DNA of 64,000 bases from contig OZ240221.1 of assembly GCA_965197675.1 (NCBI GenBank), positions 558,001-622,000 of the forward strand, read 5' to 3'. The stretch is from G965197675 sp965197675 (lineage in GTDB: Bacteria; Chloroflexota; Dehalococcoidia; Plut-88900). Shown here in pieces: positions 40,760 to 48,725 of the stretch. The position numbers and the translations under genes were made by a program. How positions within the stretch are numbered: position 1 is the stretch's first letter; every line of letters begins with the position of its first letter. Below the pieces are notes generated by a model, which saw only the letters and a program-made list of their open reading frames with translations, did not search any database and had not been told where the DNA came from.

Positions 40760-41359
40760 CTATTCCTTGACATCCTTATCGTCCTGATCCTCCTGATCCT
40801 CTCTACCCTCTTCTTCCTTCTGTCTCCCCTTACCAAAATCTTCCAAGTCCAGGCTATCTACGAAATCTCGAAAGGCGGATAATCGCTTAAGCTCCTCTTC
40901 GTTCACCGGGCGGGCCCCCTCTTCGCCCTCGGAGGGTATCACAGGCTTACCAGTTTCTTTGTCTAGGATCACACCAGCCTTCTCCAGAACAGACTCGTCG
41001 GCGAAGATGGGAGCGGTGGACCTAACGGCTAAAGCTATGGCATCGCTGGGTCGAGAGTCAACTTCAACCCTCTTACCGTCTACATCGAGAATGATCTTCG
41101 CATAGAAAGTGTCGTTATTTAGGTCTGAAACTATGATTGAATTGACTACCGCTCCGAGGTTGCCAATGATTGAGCTCAGCAGATCGTGAGTCAAGGGTCT
41201 CGGCACTTGCACATCTTGAAGCTTGACAGCGATGGCATCAGCCTCGGCAGGGCCTATCCAGATGGGTAGGTACCTATCGACGTCCTTCTCCTTCAGAATG
41301 ACCACCCTCTGATAGTTCATCAGGCTTACCCGGATGCTTTCGATGGACATCTCAAGCAT
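40760..41359 (-). CDS. Bifunctional nuclease family protein (DUF151)
   Basis: A 199-residue protein. RVVILKEKDVDRYLPIWIGP, then EADAIAVKLQ and RPLTHDLLSSII, and VDSRPSDAIALAVRSTAPIF are the DUF151 signature. Homologues have DNase and RNase activity, though the cellular role is open. The C-terminal 25 residues are almost all acidic or Lys (EEEGREDQEDQDDKD). It stands alone between its own promoter and terminator. Confidence 0.9.
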   Translation of the reverse strand: MLEMSIESIRVSLMNYQRVVILKEKDVDRYLPIWIGPAEADAIAVKLQDVQVPRPLTHDLLSSIIGNLGAVVNSIIVSDLNNDTFYAKIILDVDGKRVEVDSRPSDAIALAVRSTAPIFADESVLEKAGVILDKETGKPVIPSEGEEGARPVNEEELKRLSAFRDFVDSLDLEDFGKGRQKEEEGREDQEDQDDKDVKE

Positions 41360-41396
41360 AGATTCTTCCCTTCTGACTCAACGAGCCGTGAAACCG

Positions 41397-41426
41397 ATTC
41401 TAAACTAAGGCCCTTTCAAGTGTCAA
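41397..41426 (-). promoter_or_regulatory. Promoter of the DUF151 gene
   Basis: On the minus strand, TTGACA (41421-41426), an 18-base spacer and TAGAAT (41397-41402). Confidence 0.75.
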
Positions 41427-41466
41427 CAAATTTGCAGACGCAAATCGAAGGACCTGCTCCTAGGAG

Positions 41467-42660
41467 CTACCCATCCTTGACACTGGTTACTTCATCGATT
41501 TCTTCATCTTTTAACCCCAGCATCTCCTTTAGCACGACCCTAGTGTGCTCACCCAACGCAGGGGCAGGCCTCTCCGCTCCGGCGGCCGTCCGAGAAAGCT
41601 TTATGGGGGTGTTCACCACCTTGACCGATCCGGCTTTCGGATGAGGCAACTCTACGATCATATCTCGTGCGTTGACTTGGGGGTCTTTCGCTACTTGCTC
41701 AACGTTATTGATGGGGCCGCAGGGAATGCCCGCCTCGGTTAGCTCGCTTAACCACTCATCGCTGGTCTTCTTCTTCATGGACTGAGTCAGGATCGGGATT
41801 AGCTCGTCGTAGTGTTGAGTGCGAGACCAGCTTGTAAGGAAGCGCTCATCGTCTATCAGGTCTACCCTATCAATGGCGGCACAGAACAGGGGCCACTGGT
41901 CCTTGGCTCCGCCCACAAACGCCACGGTGATGTGTCCGTCCTTGGTCTCGAAGGCCTGGAATGGCGTCGTCACCGGGTGACGGGTCCCCAACGGTTTGGG
42001 GACATCTCCCGTGGCGAAGTATCTGGCAAAGGCGTTCTCCAACAGGGCGACCTGGCAATCCATCATCGCTACGTCTAACCTCTGCCCTAGGCCGCTCTTC
42101 TCTCTTTCCTGCAGGGCGGACAGAATGCCTATGGCCGTGAATAGGCCAGCAATGATGTCTCCGATGGAAGCTCCGGGGCGTATGGGGGGGCCGTCAGGCT
42201 CGCCGGTTATGCTCATTATGCCCCCCATTCCCTGAACTATAACGTCCAGGGCCGGCCTACGTTTGTAGGGCCCCGTCTGTCCGAACCCGGATACCGAGGC
42301 GTAGATTATTCTAGGGTTGTGCTCCTTGACTACCTCATAGCCTAGCCCCAGCCTATCCATGACACCAGGCACGAAGTTCTCCACCAGTGCGTCGCACTCC
42401 TCGGTCAGGTTCAAAAAGGTATCTACGCCCCGTTTAGTCTTCAGATCCAGGACTACACTCCTCTTACCTCGGTTCAGACTGAGGAAGTAAGAGCTCTCCC
42501 CATTGATGAATGGCCCGTTACCCCGAGCCATATCGCCTCCTTCGGGTCGCTCTATCTTGATCACGTCGGCGCCCAGATCGGAGAGGATCATGGTAGCGTA
42601 AGGGCCTGCCAATACCCGAGTCATATCCAGAACCTTTATTCCCTTCAACGGTCCAGACAA
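41467..42660 (-). CDS. CaiB/BaiF family (class III) CoA-transferase
   Basis: A 397-residue class III CoA-transferase. PLKGIKVLDMTRVLAGPYAT and LSDLGADVIKIERPEGGD form the CoA-binding start, and LDVAMMDCQVALLENAF carries the catalytic Asp. GASIGDIIAGLFTAIGILSA and PFQAFETKDGHITVAF are also typical. Members move CoA between carboxylic acids (formate, carnitine, mesaconate, bile acids); the substrate is unknown. The start is TTG 42660 behind AAAGGA. It lies alone, downstream of the membrane zincin. Confidence 0.9.
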   Translation of the reverse strand: MSGPLKGIKVLDMTRVLAGPYATMILSDLGADVIKIERPEGGDMARGNGPFINGESSYFLSLNRGKRSVVLDLKTKRGVDTFLNLTEECDALVENFVPGVMDRLGLGYEVVKEHNPRIIYASVSGFGQTGPYKRRPALDVIVQGMGGIMSITGEPDGPPIRPGASIGDIIAGLFTAIGILSALQEREKSGLGQRLDVAMMDCQVALLENAFARYFATGDVPKPLGTRHPVTTPFQAFETKDGHITVAFVGGAKDQWPLFCAAIDRVDLIDDERFLTSWSRTQHYDELIPILTQSMKKKTSDEWLSELTEAGIPCGPINNVEQVAKDPQVNARDMIVELPHPKAGSVKVVNTPIKLSRTAAGAERPAPALGEHTRVVLKEMLGLKDEEIDEVTSVKDG

Positions 42661-42742
42661 TTCACTTTCCTTTCATGAGTCTGTTGAGGTGCGGGCGAAA
42701 AAGTATTGTACTATCGAGATGAGCGCCGCGCCATCTCCGAGA

Positions 42743-44017
42743 TTAATCCCCGTTTAACAGGTCTAAAAACTCATCATAGCTGGAGACTTGGGCAACCTTC
42801 TTTACAAAGTTCTTCAAAGATGGGTTGGCCTCCATCACCTGCTGGACTTGACCACCTATGGGGCTGATGGATGCTGGATTACTGGCATAGCTCCCATTGA
42901 AGGCGAAGAAGGCCTGATTAATCCTACGGAAGTGGAAACCGTTCTCGACCATGAACTGACGCCGCTCCTCCATGAACTGCTCCGCTTCTTCTATCTTATC
43001 CTCGGCAAGCAGGTCATCCGTCATGACTCTGGTTTTCCTCATCTCGGCCCTGAAATCGAATGTGTTCTCATTTGTAACAGGGGGCGGAGTAGTAGTGCTC
43101 TGGGTCGAGGGTTCTACCTCACTTAAGTAGTAGGTCTGGTAAACCCTATCGCCCACGTAATCTCCTATTGCGTCCGCTATTGTCTCGTTCAGTGTTGTCA
43201 TATAGTTATCATCCCAGAAGTTCTGGCCCAACGGGAAAAAGAGCATATACTGATGCACCCATTCGTGGGCAACGGTACGGAGCACTCGTTGAATGGAGGG
43301 CGATGGGCTAACCACACTGGGGTAGGTGGCCACAGCACTCACCCCTGTCACTATAGCCGACATATCTCCTTCCGCCTCAACGCCGGCTTCGATATCCTCG
43401 ATGTCATCTGGTGTAAGGTTCGGGTGGAGAAGTCGAGTCTGCAATAGTCGGATTTCGTCTCTCGGAGAGAGGGCGAGGATTCTTGGTGAATCATCCAATC
43501 TGAAATCTACGGGAGGGAACAGATACCCATCTGAGTTACTAAAGGGCAGCTTCCACGACAAATCTTCATCCGATAAAATGGAGTTCACCTGTCCCTCTAT
43601 GATCTTCTCCACGTCGTCCCTCATCGAGGAGTTTCTACGACTCTCGATTTCGTCCAACCGAGTGGTCAGAGATGGTAGGTCTCCCTCATTTCTTGCTACC
43701 ACTTGTGATATCTGAAACTCGATGGAGGATATCTCTCCATTCAATCGGAAATACTCTCTCACCAAGGCAACCTTCTCATTATCTGATCTATCACCCTTAA
43801 ACAGCTCAGTGGCCTCATGAAGCCACTTATCGAAGAAGTTGCCAACCTCCCAAGAGAACAGGTCATAGTCGCGGCCGCCAACGACAGCGCCTATCCTATC
43901 TTTCTCCCCAGATCTGCTCGGGACCAGCACGAGGAGAACCATCAGGGCCAGGACCAACACTATCAGTCTCAGAAGTTTATTGTGTCCCAGATGAGTTATG
44001 GTCGCCGATATATCCAC
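42743..44017 (-). CDS. Membrane-anchored zincin-like metallopeptidase, unknown family
   Basis: 424 residues. One membrane helix near the N-terminus (LLRLIVLVLALMVLLVLVPS, residues about 15-34) leaves the rest outside. RTVAHEWVHQYMLFF, near residue 255, is an HExxH zinc motif, and LNETIADAIGDYVGDR, about 30 residues later, gives a Glu that could be the third ligand, a gluzincin arrangement. A Ser/Thr/Pro-rich stretch (STQSTTTPPPV) follows. Substrate unknown. It diverges from the EF-G gene. Confidence 0.72.
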   Translation of the reverse strand: MDISATITHLGHNKLLRLIVLVLALMVLLVLVPSRSGEKDRIGAVVGGRDYDLFSWEVGNFFDKWLHEATELFKGDRSDNEKVALVREYFRLNGEISSIEFQISQVVARNEGDLPSLTTRLDEIESRRNSSMRDDVEKIIEGQVNSILSDEDLSWKLPFSNSDGYLFPPVDFRLDDSPRILALSPRDEIRLLQTRLLHPNLTPDDIEDIEAGVEAEGDMSAIVTGVSAVATYPSVVSPSPSIQRVLRTVAHEWVHQYMLFFPLGQNFWDDNYMTTLNETIADAIGDYVGDRVYQTYYLSEVEPSTQSTTTPPPVTNENTFDFRAEMRKTRVMTDDLLAEDKIEEAEQFMEERRQFMVENGFHFRRINQAFFAFNGSYASNPASISPIGGQVQQVMEANPSLKNFVKKVAQVSSYDEFLDLLNGD

Positions 44018-44081
44018 TACTCCCCCAGTTTAGAGAATAGCACAGGCCTTCTGGTTACAAACGAAATGCACCGACCATCGG

Positions 44082-44110
44082 TTGCGGTAGGTATGGGGTT
44101 GGACTAAAAT
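44082..44110 (+). promoter_or_regulatory. Promoter of the EF-G-like gene
   Basis: TTGCGG (44082-44087), a 17-base spacer and TAAAAT (44105-44110). Confidence 0.5.
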
Positions 44111-44148
44111 GAATTCGATTTTCCAATGTCCAGTTGAAGGTGGCACTT

Positions 44149-46218
44149 ATGCGAAGCTACAAGAGTCAAGACATCAGGAATGTGGTTATGCTATCCCACA
44201 GTGGAGTGGGTAAGACATCGCTGTCTGAGGCCATATTGTTCAACACCGGGGTCATCAATCGACTAGGCACTGTGGAGGCAGGAAACACCGTATCCGATTA
44301 CGAACCCGAGGAAGCTCAACGCCAAACAAGCGTACAAATGTCCCTGGTGCCGTGGGAGTGGAACAACATCAAGGTAAACTTGATCGATACCCCAGGTTAC
44401 GCCGACTTCGTAGGAGAGGCTAAAGCCGCCCTTCGAATAGCCGACGCCGTCCTGCTCCCCATTTGTGCCGCCTCTGGCGTTGAAGTAGGAACAGAGATGA
44501 TGTGGGAGGAGGTGAAGGCTAAGAATATTCCCAGCATGATACTGCTGAACAAGCTGGACAGGGAGAACGCCGACTTCGACAAGGTGCTGGGAGACGTTCG
44601 AGAACGATTCAGCAAAAATTGTACAGCCGTTCACCTTCCCATAGAAACGGAAGACGATTTAACTGGTGTAATCGATCTCATATCCATGAAGGCCTTCGGT
44701 GCCGATGGAAAAGAGGAGGCCATTCCCGACGCGGTAACCGATCAGGCTCAACACCTGCGAGAGATGATGACCGAGTCTATAGCTGAGGTCAATGACGAAC
44801 TCACCATCAAATATCTCGAAGGAGAAGAGCTAACAGAAGAGGAGCTGCGACAGGGGCTAGCCGAGGGAACAAAGTCGGGGACCATAGTTCCTGTCTTAGC
44901 AGCCTCCGCTCTAAAAAACATCGGGGTGCATCCGCTCATGGACGCTATAACTCAGTATCTTCCATCGATCTTGGAAAGATCTGCCCCCAAAGCTAAAGAC
45001 CTGCTAAAAGACGAGGAATCCTCCATAGAAGTGAACGGTGGCTCTCCCCTGTCTGTCCTCATATTCAAGACAACAGCGGATCCCTATGTGGGCAAGCTCT
45101 CCTTTTTCAAGGTATACTCCAACACCCTATACGCAGATTCGCAGGTCTGGAACGCCAACAAGGCAGTAGCTGAACGCCTTGCCCAGCTATTTAGCGTCCG
45201 AGGAAAGTCGCAGGAGGTGGTGTCTGAGGTTGTAGCCGGTGACATAGGCGCCGTGGCCAAGCTGGCGGAGAGTACCACAGGCGATACTTTGTGCAACAAA
45301 GATCGCCCGATTAAGCTGGGAGAGATGGAGTTCCCCAATCCGGTCTACAGTGTTGCGGTCACAGCCAAGACCAAATCAGACATCGACAAGATGGGATCAT
45401 CGTTGACTCGGCTGGTGGAGGAGGACCCCAGTCTGAGGCTGTTAAAGGAGCCTGACACAGGCGAGCTCTTACTATCTGGATTGGGAGAGGCCCACATAGA
45501 TGTAACCGTCCAGAAGCTACAGCGTAAATTCTCGGTCGGAGTAACCACCAATGTTCCTCGAGTGCCTTACAAAGAAACAATTTCTGCATTCACACAGACG
45601 GAGTACAAGCACAAGAAACAGACGGGTGGCCACGGACAGTACGGCCATGTCTTGCTGAAGTTGGAGCCCAAAGGCAGGGGAGAGGGTGTGGAGTTCGCTC
45701 AGCGGGTAGTAGGCGGCAACGTTCCCAAGAACTACATCCCCGCGGTTGAGAAGGGGGTTATGGAGGCAGCCAAAGAGGGCGTACTTACTCACTATCCCAT
45801 GGTAGACGTTAAGGTAACCCTCTACGACGGTAGCTCTCATCCCGTCGACTCTTCAGACATGGCATTCAAGATCGCGGGGTCTCACGCATTCAAGAAAGGG
45901 GCGGCAGAGGCCAGCCCTACCATGTTAGAGCCAGTGATGAAGCTGACGGTCACAGTACCAGATAGCTTCACCGGTGACGTTATAGGCGATCTGAACACCA
46001 AGAGAGGCAGGGTTTTGGGTATGAATCCCAAGAACGGTGAAACAGCCATCGAAGCGGAGGCGCCGCAAGCGGAAATCCTGACCTACGCCATAGACCTAAG
46101 GTCACTCACTCAGGGACGAGGGCAATATAGCGCCGAGTTCGTTCGATATGAAGATGTCCCGGCTCACATAGCCCAGAAAGTCATAGAGAAGATCGCCGCC
46201 GAAGTAGAAAGTGGATAG
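44149..46218 (+). CDS. Elongation factor G-like GTPase (EF-G2 type)
   Basis: A translational GTPase of about 689 residues. The G1 loop is VMLSHSGVGKTSLSEAIL, with SHSGVGKT in place of the AHVDAGKT of canonical FusA, as in the EF-G2/FusA2 branch. G3 is LIDTPGYADFVGE and G4 is NKLDRENADFDK. Domains III-V are complete (KQTGGHGQYGHVLLKLEPKG; VVGGNVPKNYIPAVEKGVME; GRVLGMNPKNGETAIEAEAP). No rpsL, rpsG or tuf is nearby, which supports a second EF-G. I choose ATG 44149 with GAAGGTGG ahead of it, not TTG 44134. Its role, perhaps stress translation or recycling, is inferred. Confidence 0.88.
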   Translation: MRSYKSQDIRNVVMLSHSGVGKTSLSEAILFNTGVINRLGTVEAGNTVSDYEPEEAQRQTSVQMSLVPWEWNNIKVNLIDTPGYADFVGEAKAALRIADAVLLPICAASGVEVGTEMMWEEVKAKNIPSMILLNKLDRENADFDKVLGDVRERFSKNCTAVHLPIETEDDLTGVIDLISMKAFGADGKEEAIPDAVTDQAQHLREMMTESIAEVNDELTIKYLEGEELTEEELRQGLAEGTKSGTIVPVLAASALKNIGVHPLMDAITQYLPSILERSAPKAKDLLKDEESSIEVNGGSPLSVLIFKTTADPYVGKLSFFKVYSNTLYADSQVWNANKAVAERLAQLFSVRGKSQEVVSEVVAGDIGAVAKLAESTTGDTLCNKDRPIKLGEMEFPNPVYSVAVTAKTKSDIDKMGSSLTRLVEEDPSLRLLKEPDTGELLLSGLGEAHIDVTVQKLQRKFSVGVTTNVPRVPYKETISAFTQTEYKHKKQTGGHGQYGHVLLKLEPKGRGEGVEFAQRVVGGNVPKNYIPAVEKGVMEAAKEGVLTHYPMVDVKVTLYDGSSHPVDSSDMAFKIAGSHAFKKGAAEASPTMLEPVMKLTVTVPDSFTGDVIGDLNTKRGRVLGMNPKNGETAIEAEAPQAEILTYAIDLRSLTQGRGQYSAEFVRYEDVPAHIAQKVIEKIAAEVESG

Positions 46219-46252
46219 TAGGTTTAACCGGTAGCAAGAAAAGGGTTGGGCT

Positions 46253-46702
46253 CTACCTAGAAGATTCCCACAGAGTGTAGTAGTTGTTGCCGTTTATGAC
46301 GGATGCCAGTTCGGCGTTGTCCAGTTCCACCAGCGTTGTATAGCAGTCCTCGCATCTCCTCACGGCATCCTTACAAGGGGTATCTATAGCTCGTTGCACT
46401 AATCTGCTCCATATACCCAAGTTCTTTAGAGTTCTAACGTGTTTTGGCCAAGGTATCACTGTTATGCTCTCTGGGCGAGGCAGTCGAGGTCTGAGCCTTC
46501 TCAGTGCGCGGAATCTCTCCTCCACCGAGTCCACCATAGGAACCACCTTGATTAGCGGGCCATCCTCTATGTCAGAGCGAGTGTCCAAGAGAAAGGCCTT
46601 TCTGAGGAGGGGAAAGAAGACAGAGATTATTTCGGCCACGTCGATATTACAGCATATCTCTTCCAGATCGAACCTGTAATCACCATCCATAGCAGTCAAC
46701 AC
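46253..46702 (-). CDS. Conserved-looking protein of unknown function
   Basis: 149 residues. The protein is mainly alpha-helical and basic in the middle (EERFRALRRLRPRLPRPESI) with scattered cysteines (EICCNID, PCKDAVRRCEDCYTTLVELD) whose CxxC could bind metal. I do not recognise a family. GTG 46702 follows AAGGGA with good spacing. It is 64 bases downstream of etfA in the same direction and could be read through from etfBA. The protein-like codon pattern makes it real. Confidence 0.6.
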   Translation of the reverse strand: MLTAMDGDYRFDLEEICCNIDVAEIISVFFPLLRKAFLLDTRSDIEDGPLIKVVPMVDSVEERFRALRRLRPRLPRPESITVIPWPKHVRTLKNLGIWSRLVQRAIDTPCKDAVRRCEDCYTTLVELDNAELASVINGNNYYTLWESSR

Positions 46703-46766
46703 TCTCTTCCCTTGAGTAGACTATACGGCCCGGCCACGACTGTAGATATTCCGATGGTGCACTCGA

Positions 46767-47765
46767 CTACCCCATAAGCTCCTTATACTTGTCGGTAAAG
46801 GCCGGTAGCACCTGCTCAAACTCTCCCACCACACCATACTGGGAATCTTTGAACACGTTGGCATCCGGGTCCTTGTTGATAGCCACGATGATTTTGGATC
46901 CCAGGCAACCCGACATATGCTGGCTAGCACCCGATAGAGCGACCGCAATGTAGAGGTCTGGGCTCACCACCTTCCCGGTAATTCCTATCTGTACCGACGG
47001 GGATGCGTATCCAGAGTCGCAGGCTGCCCTAGTAGCTCCCACCATACCATTGAGATGCTTGGCTAGCTCCTCCAGTTGGTGAAATCCCTCGACGCTACCT
47101 ATGCCACGTCCACCAGCCACGATGACCGATGCTTCCTCCAGCCTGCCACCTTCGGCTTCGGCTTTTACCCTGTCCACAACCCTAGTCCTAGCCTCAGAAG
47201 GATCTATGGCCGCTTGCCAATGGATCACTTCTCCACTTCTGGAATCATTCCTCTCTGATGCAGCTGCAGTCTTGGGTCTGAGGGTAGCCATCTGTGGTCG
47301 AGCAGTCTCAACCACCACGGTGGTCTGGGCGTTGCCGCCATAGACAGGGCGAGTCTGCACCATGAGCTCGGACTCCTGGTCGATAGTCAGATCGGTGCAG
47401 TCTGTACCCAGACCAGTATCCAATCGGAAAGCCACCCTGGGGGCCAGGTCTCTCCCTAAAATGGTATGTCCCAGGATGAGAATATTGGGTGATGTTTCTT
47501 GGGTCAGTTTGGCGAGGGCAGCCACAAACAAATCAGAGTTGTATTCCCCGAAATATGACTCCTCGGATACGTATACCTTGTCGGCGCCGTGGGATATCAT
47601 CTCCTGGTCGGCGTCTCCTGCCTGGCTGGAAAATACCACACCAATCAGTTCTTCTCCGAGGGAATCGGCCAACTCTCTGCCCTTCCCCAGCAGTTCTTTG
47701 GTAGTGCTATCTATGGAGCCGTCGGCAAGCTCCCCGAAAATCATCACTCCTTTGCTGTCGGCCAT
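46767..47765 (-). CDS. etfA: Electron transfer flavoprotein alpha subunit
   Basis: 332 residues. Binds FAD and passes electrons from acyl-CoA and related dehydrogenases to a membrane quinone reductase. The C-terminal FAD domain is clear: VIVAGGRGIGSVEGFHQLEE, VGATRAACDSGYASPSVQIG and SGASQHMSGCLGSKIIVAIN. The N-terminal half is the variable domain. It is 26 bases after etfB. No dehydrogenase partner is next to it. Confidence 0.95.
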   Translation of the reverse strand: MADSKGVMIFGELADGSIDSTTKELLGKGRELADSLGEELIGVVFSSQAGDADQEMISHGADKVYVSEESYFGEYNSDLFVAALAKLTQETSPNILILGHTILGRDLAPRVAFRLDTGLGTDCTDLTIDQESELMVQTRPVYGGNAQTTVVVETARPQMATLRPKTAAASERNDSRSGEVIHWQAAIDPSEARTRVVDRVKAEAEGGRLEEASVIVAGGRGIGSVEGFHQLEELAKHLNGMVGATRAACDSGYASPSVQIGITGKVVSPDLYIAVALSGASQHMSGCLGSKIIVAINKDPDANVFKDSQYGVVGEFEQVLPAFTDKYKELMG

Positions 47766-47791
47766 ATATGTGATACCTCTGTTACCAGGAG

Positions 47792-48583
47792 TTAAACGAG
47801 CTTCGCATCTCGTAGTTTAAGGGCCAGAGCAGCGCCTCTATCAGCAGGAGTCTCTCCTTCTATGAACTCGACTTGAGAGACTCTCTCAGGGCTGTACAGC
47901 TTTAGAAGCTTGACTCTGCTATCCAGCTTTGAGCTATCGAGACCTATGTCCTGGGCATTCCATACGGTGGGTTGTATTCTGCCCGCTGTCATAATTCCTC
48001 TCAGGGTGGGATATCTGGGCTCGCCTAGCTCGTTGCTGACAGTGACCAACACTGGTGTAGAAGCTTCTACCACCTCGTAACCATCAGGAATGACCCGCTC
48101 CACACGGACCGTTCCATCATTGACCTTTACATCTCGAGCGATGGTGATGGTGGGAATACCGAGAATCTCGGCGATACCAGATCCCACCTGTCCCGCGTCG
48201 AAGTCAGAGGCTTGCCGACCACAGATTATGACGTCGTACCCCCCCACCTTCTGGATCGCTGCTGCCAGAGCGTGGGCGGTCGCATAGCTATCCAGGTCTT
48301 CAAAGGCATCGTCTTGTAAAAGGACAAGCTCGTCCGCACCCATGGAGAGGGGTTTCTTGACAACGTCAGAGACCAGGTCTTTGCCCAGTGCAATAGCAGT
48401 TACCTTGCCCCCGCTAGCCTCCTTCAGTCGCAGCGCAGCCTCCACCCCTTGTTCATCGTATCCGTTTATCACCGGGGGAGTACCTGGGGTGGGGATCAAC
48501 TTATTGGTGGACTCATCGATCTTGAAGCTGGACAGTGGCATTTGGGGATCAGGGACTTGCTTCACACAGACGATGATGTTCAC
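47792..48583 (-). CDS. etfB: Electron transfer flavoprotein beta subunit
   Basis: 263 residues; pairs with EtfA and binds AMP. MNIIVCVKQVPDP is the standard start, then INGYDEQGVEAALRLKE and DVIICGRQASDFDAGQVGSG, the AMP-binding stretch. The start is GTG 48583 with AGGAG seven bases upstream. It leads the etfBA operon under a strong promoter with a candidate Rex operator. Confidence 0.95.
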   Translation of the reverse strand: MNIIVCVKQVPDPQMPLSSFKIDESTNKLIPTPGTPPVINGYDEQGVEAALRLKEASGGKVTAIALGKDLVSDVVKKPLSMGADELVLLQDDAFEDLDSYATAHALAAAIQKVGGYDVIICGRQASDFDAGQVGSGIAEILGIPTITIARDVKVNDGTVRVERVIPDGYEVVEASTPVLVTVSNELGEPRYPTLRGIMTAGRIQPTVWNAQDIGLDSSKLDSRVKLLKLYSPERVSQVEFIEGETPADRGAALALKLRDAKLV

Positions 48584-48655
48584 CAGGACACTCCTACCCC
48601 TACTTTCCCCCAGATAAAAGAGTTGCGCGTAGAGATCATAGAGCTAAAGGGGGGA

Positions 48656-48673
48656 TTGTGATTCAGTTCTCAA
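48656..48673 (-). promoter_or_regulatory. Candidate Rex operator at the etfBA promoter
   Basis: On the minus strand, TTGAGAACTGAATCACAA, directly after the -10 box and over the expected transcript start. Compared with the actinobacterial Rex consensus TTGTGAACNNNTTCACAA it differs at two defined positions and keeps the exact spacing. Confidence 0.6.
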
Positions 48674-48701
48674 TTCTAGCCCGCTCTAAAATCAGTGTCA
48701 A
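48673..48701 (-). promoter_or_regulatory. Promoter of etfBA
   Basis: On the minus strand, TTGACA (48696-48701), a 17-base spacer and TAGAAT (48673-48678), a near-consensus promoter. Confidence 0.8.
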
Positions 48702-48725
48702 GGAGAAAAGAAGGTTTAGGAGCGC

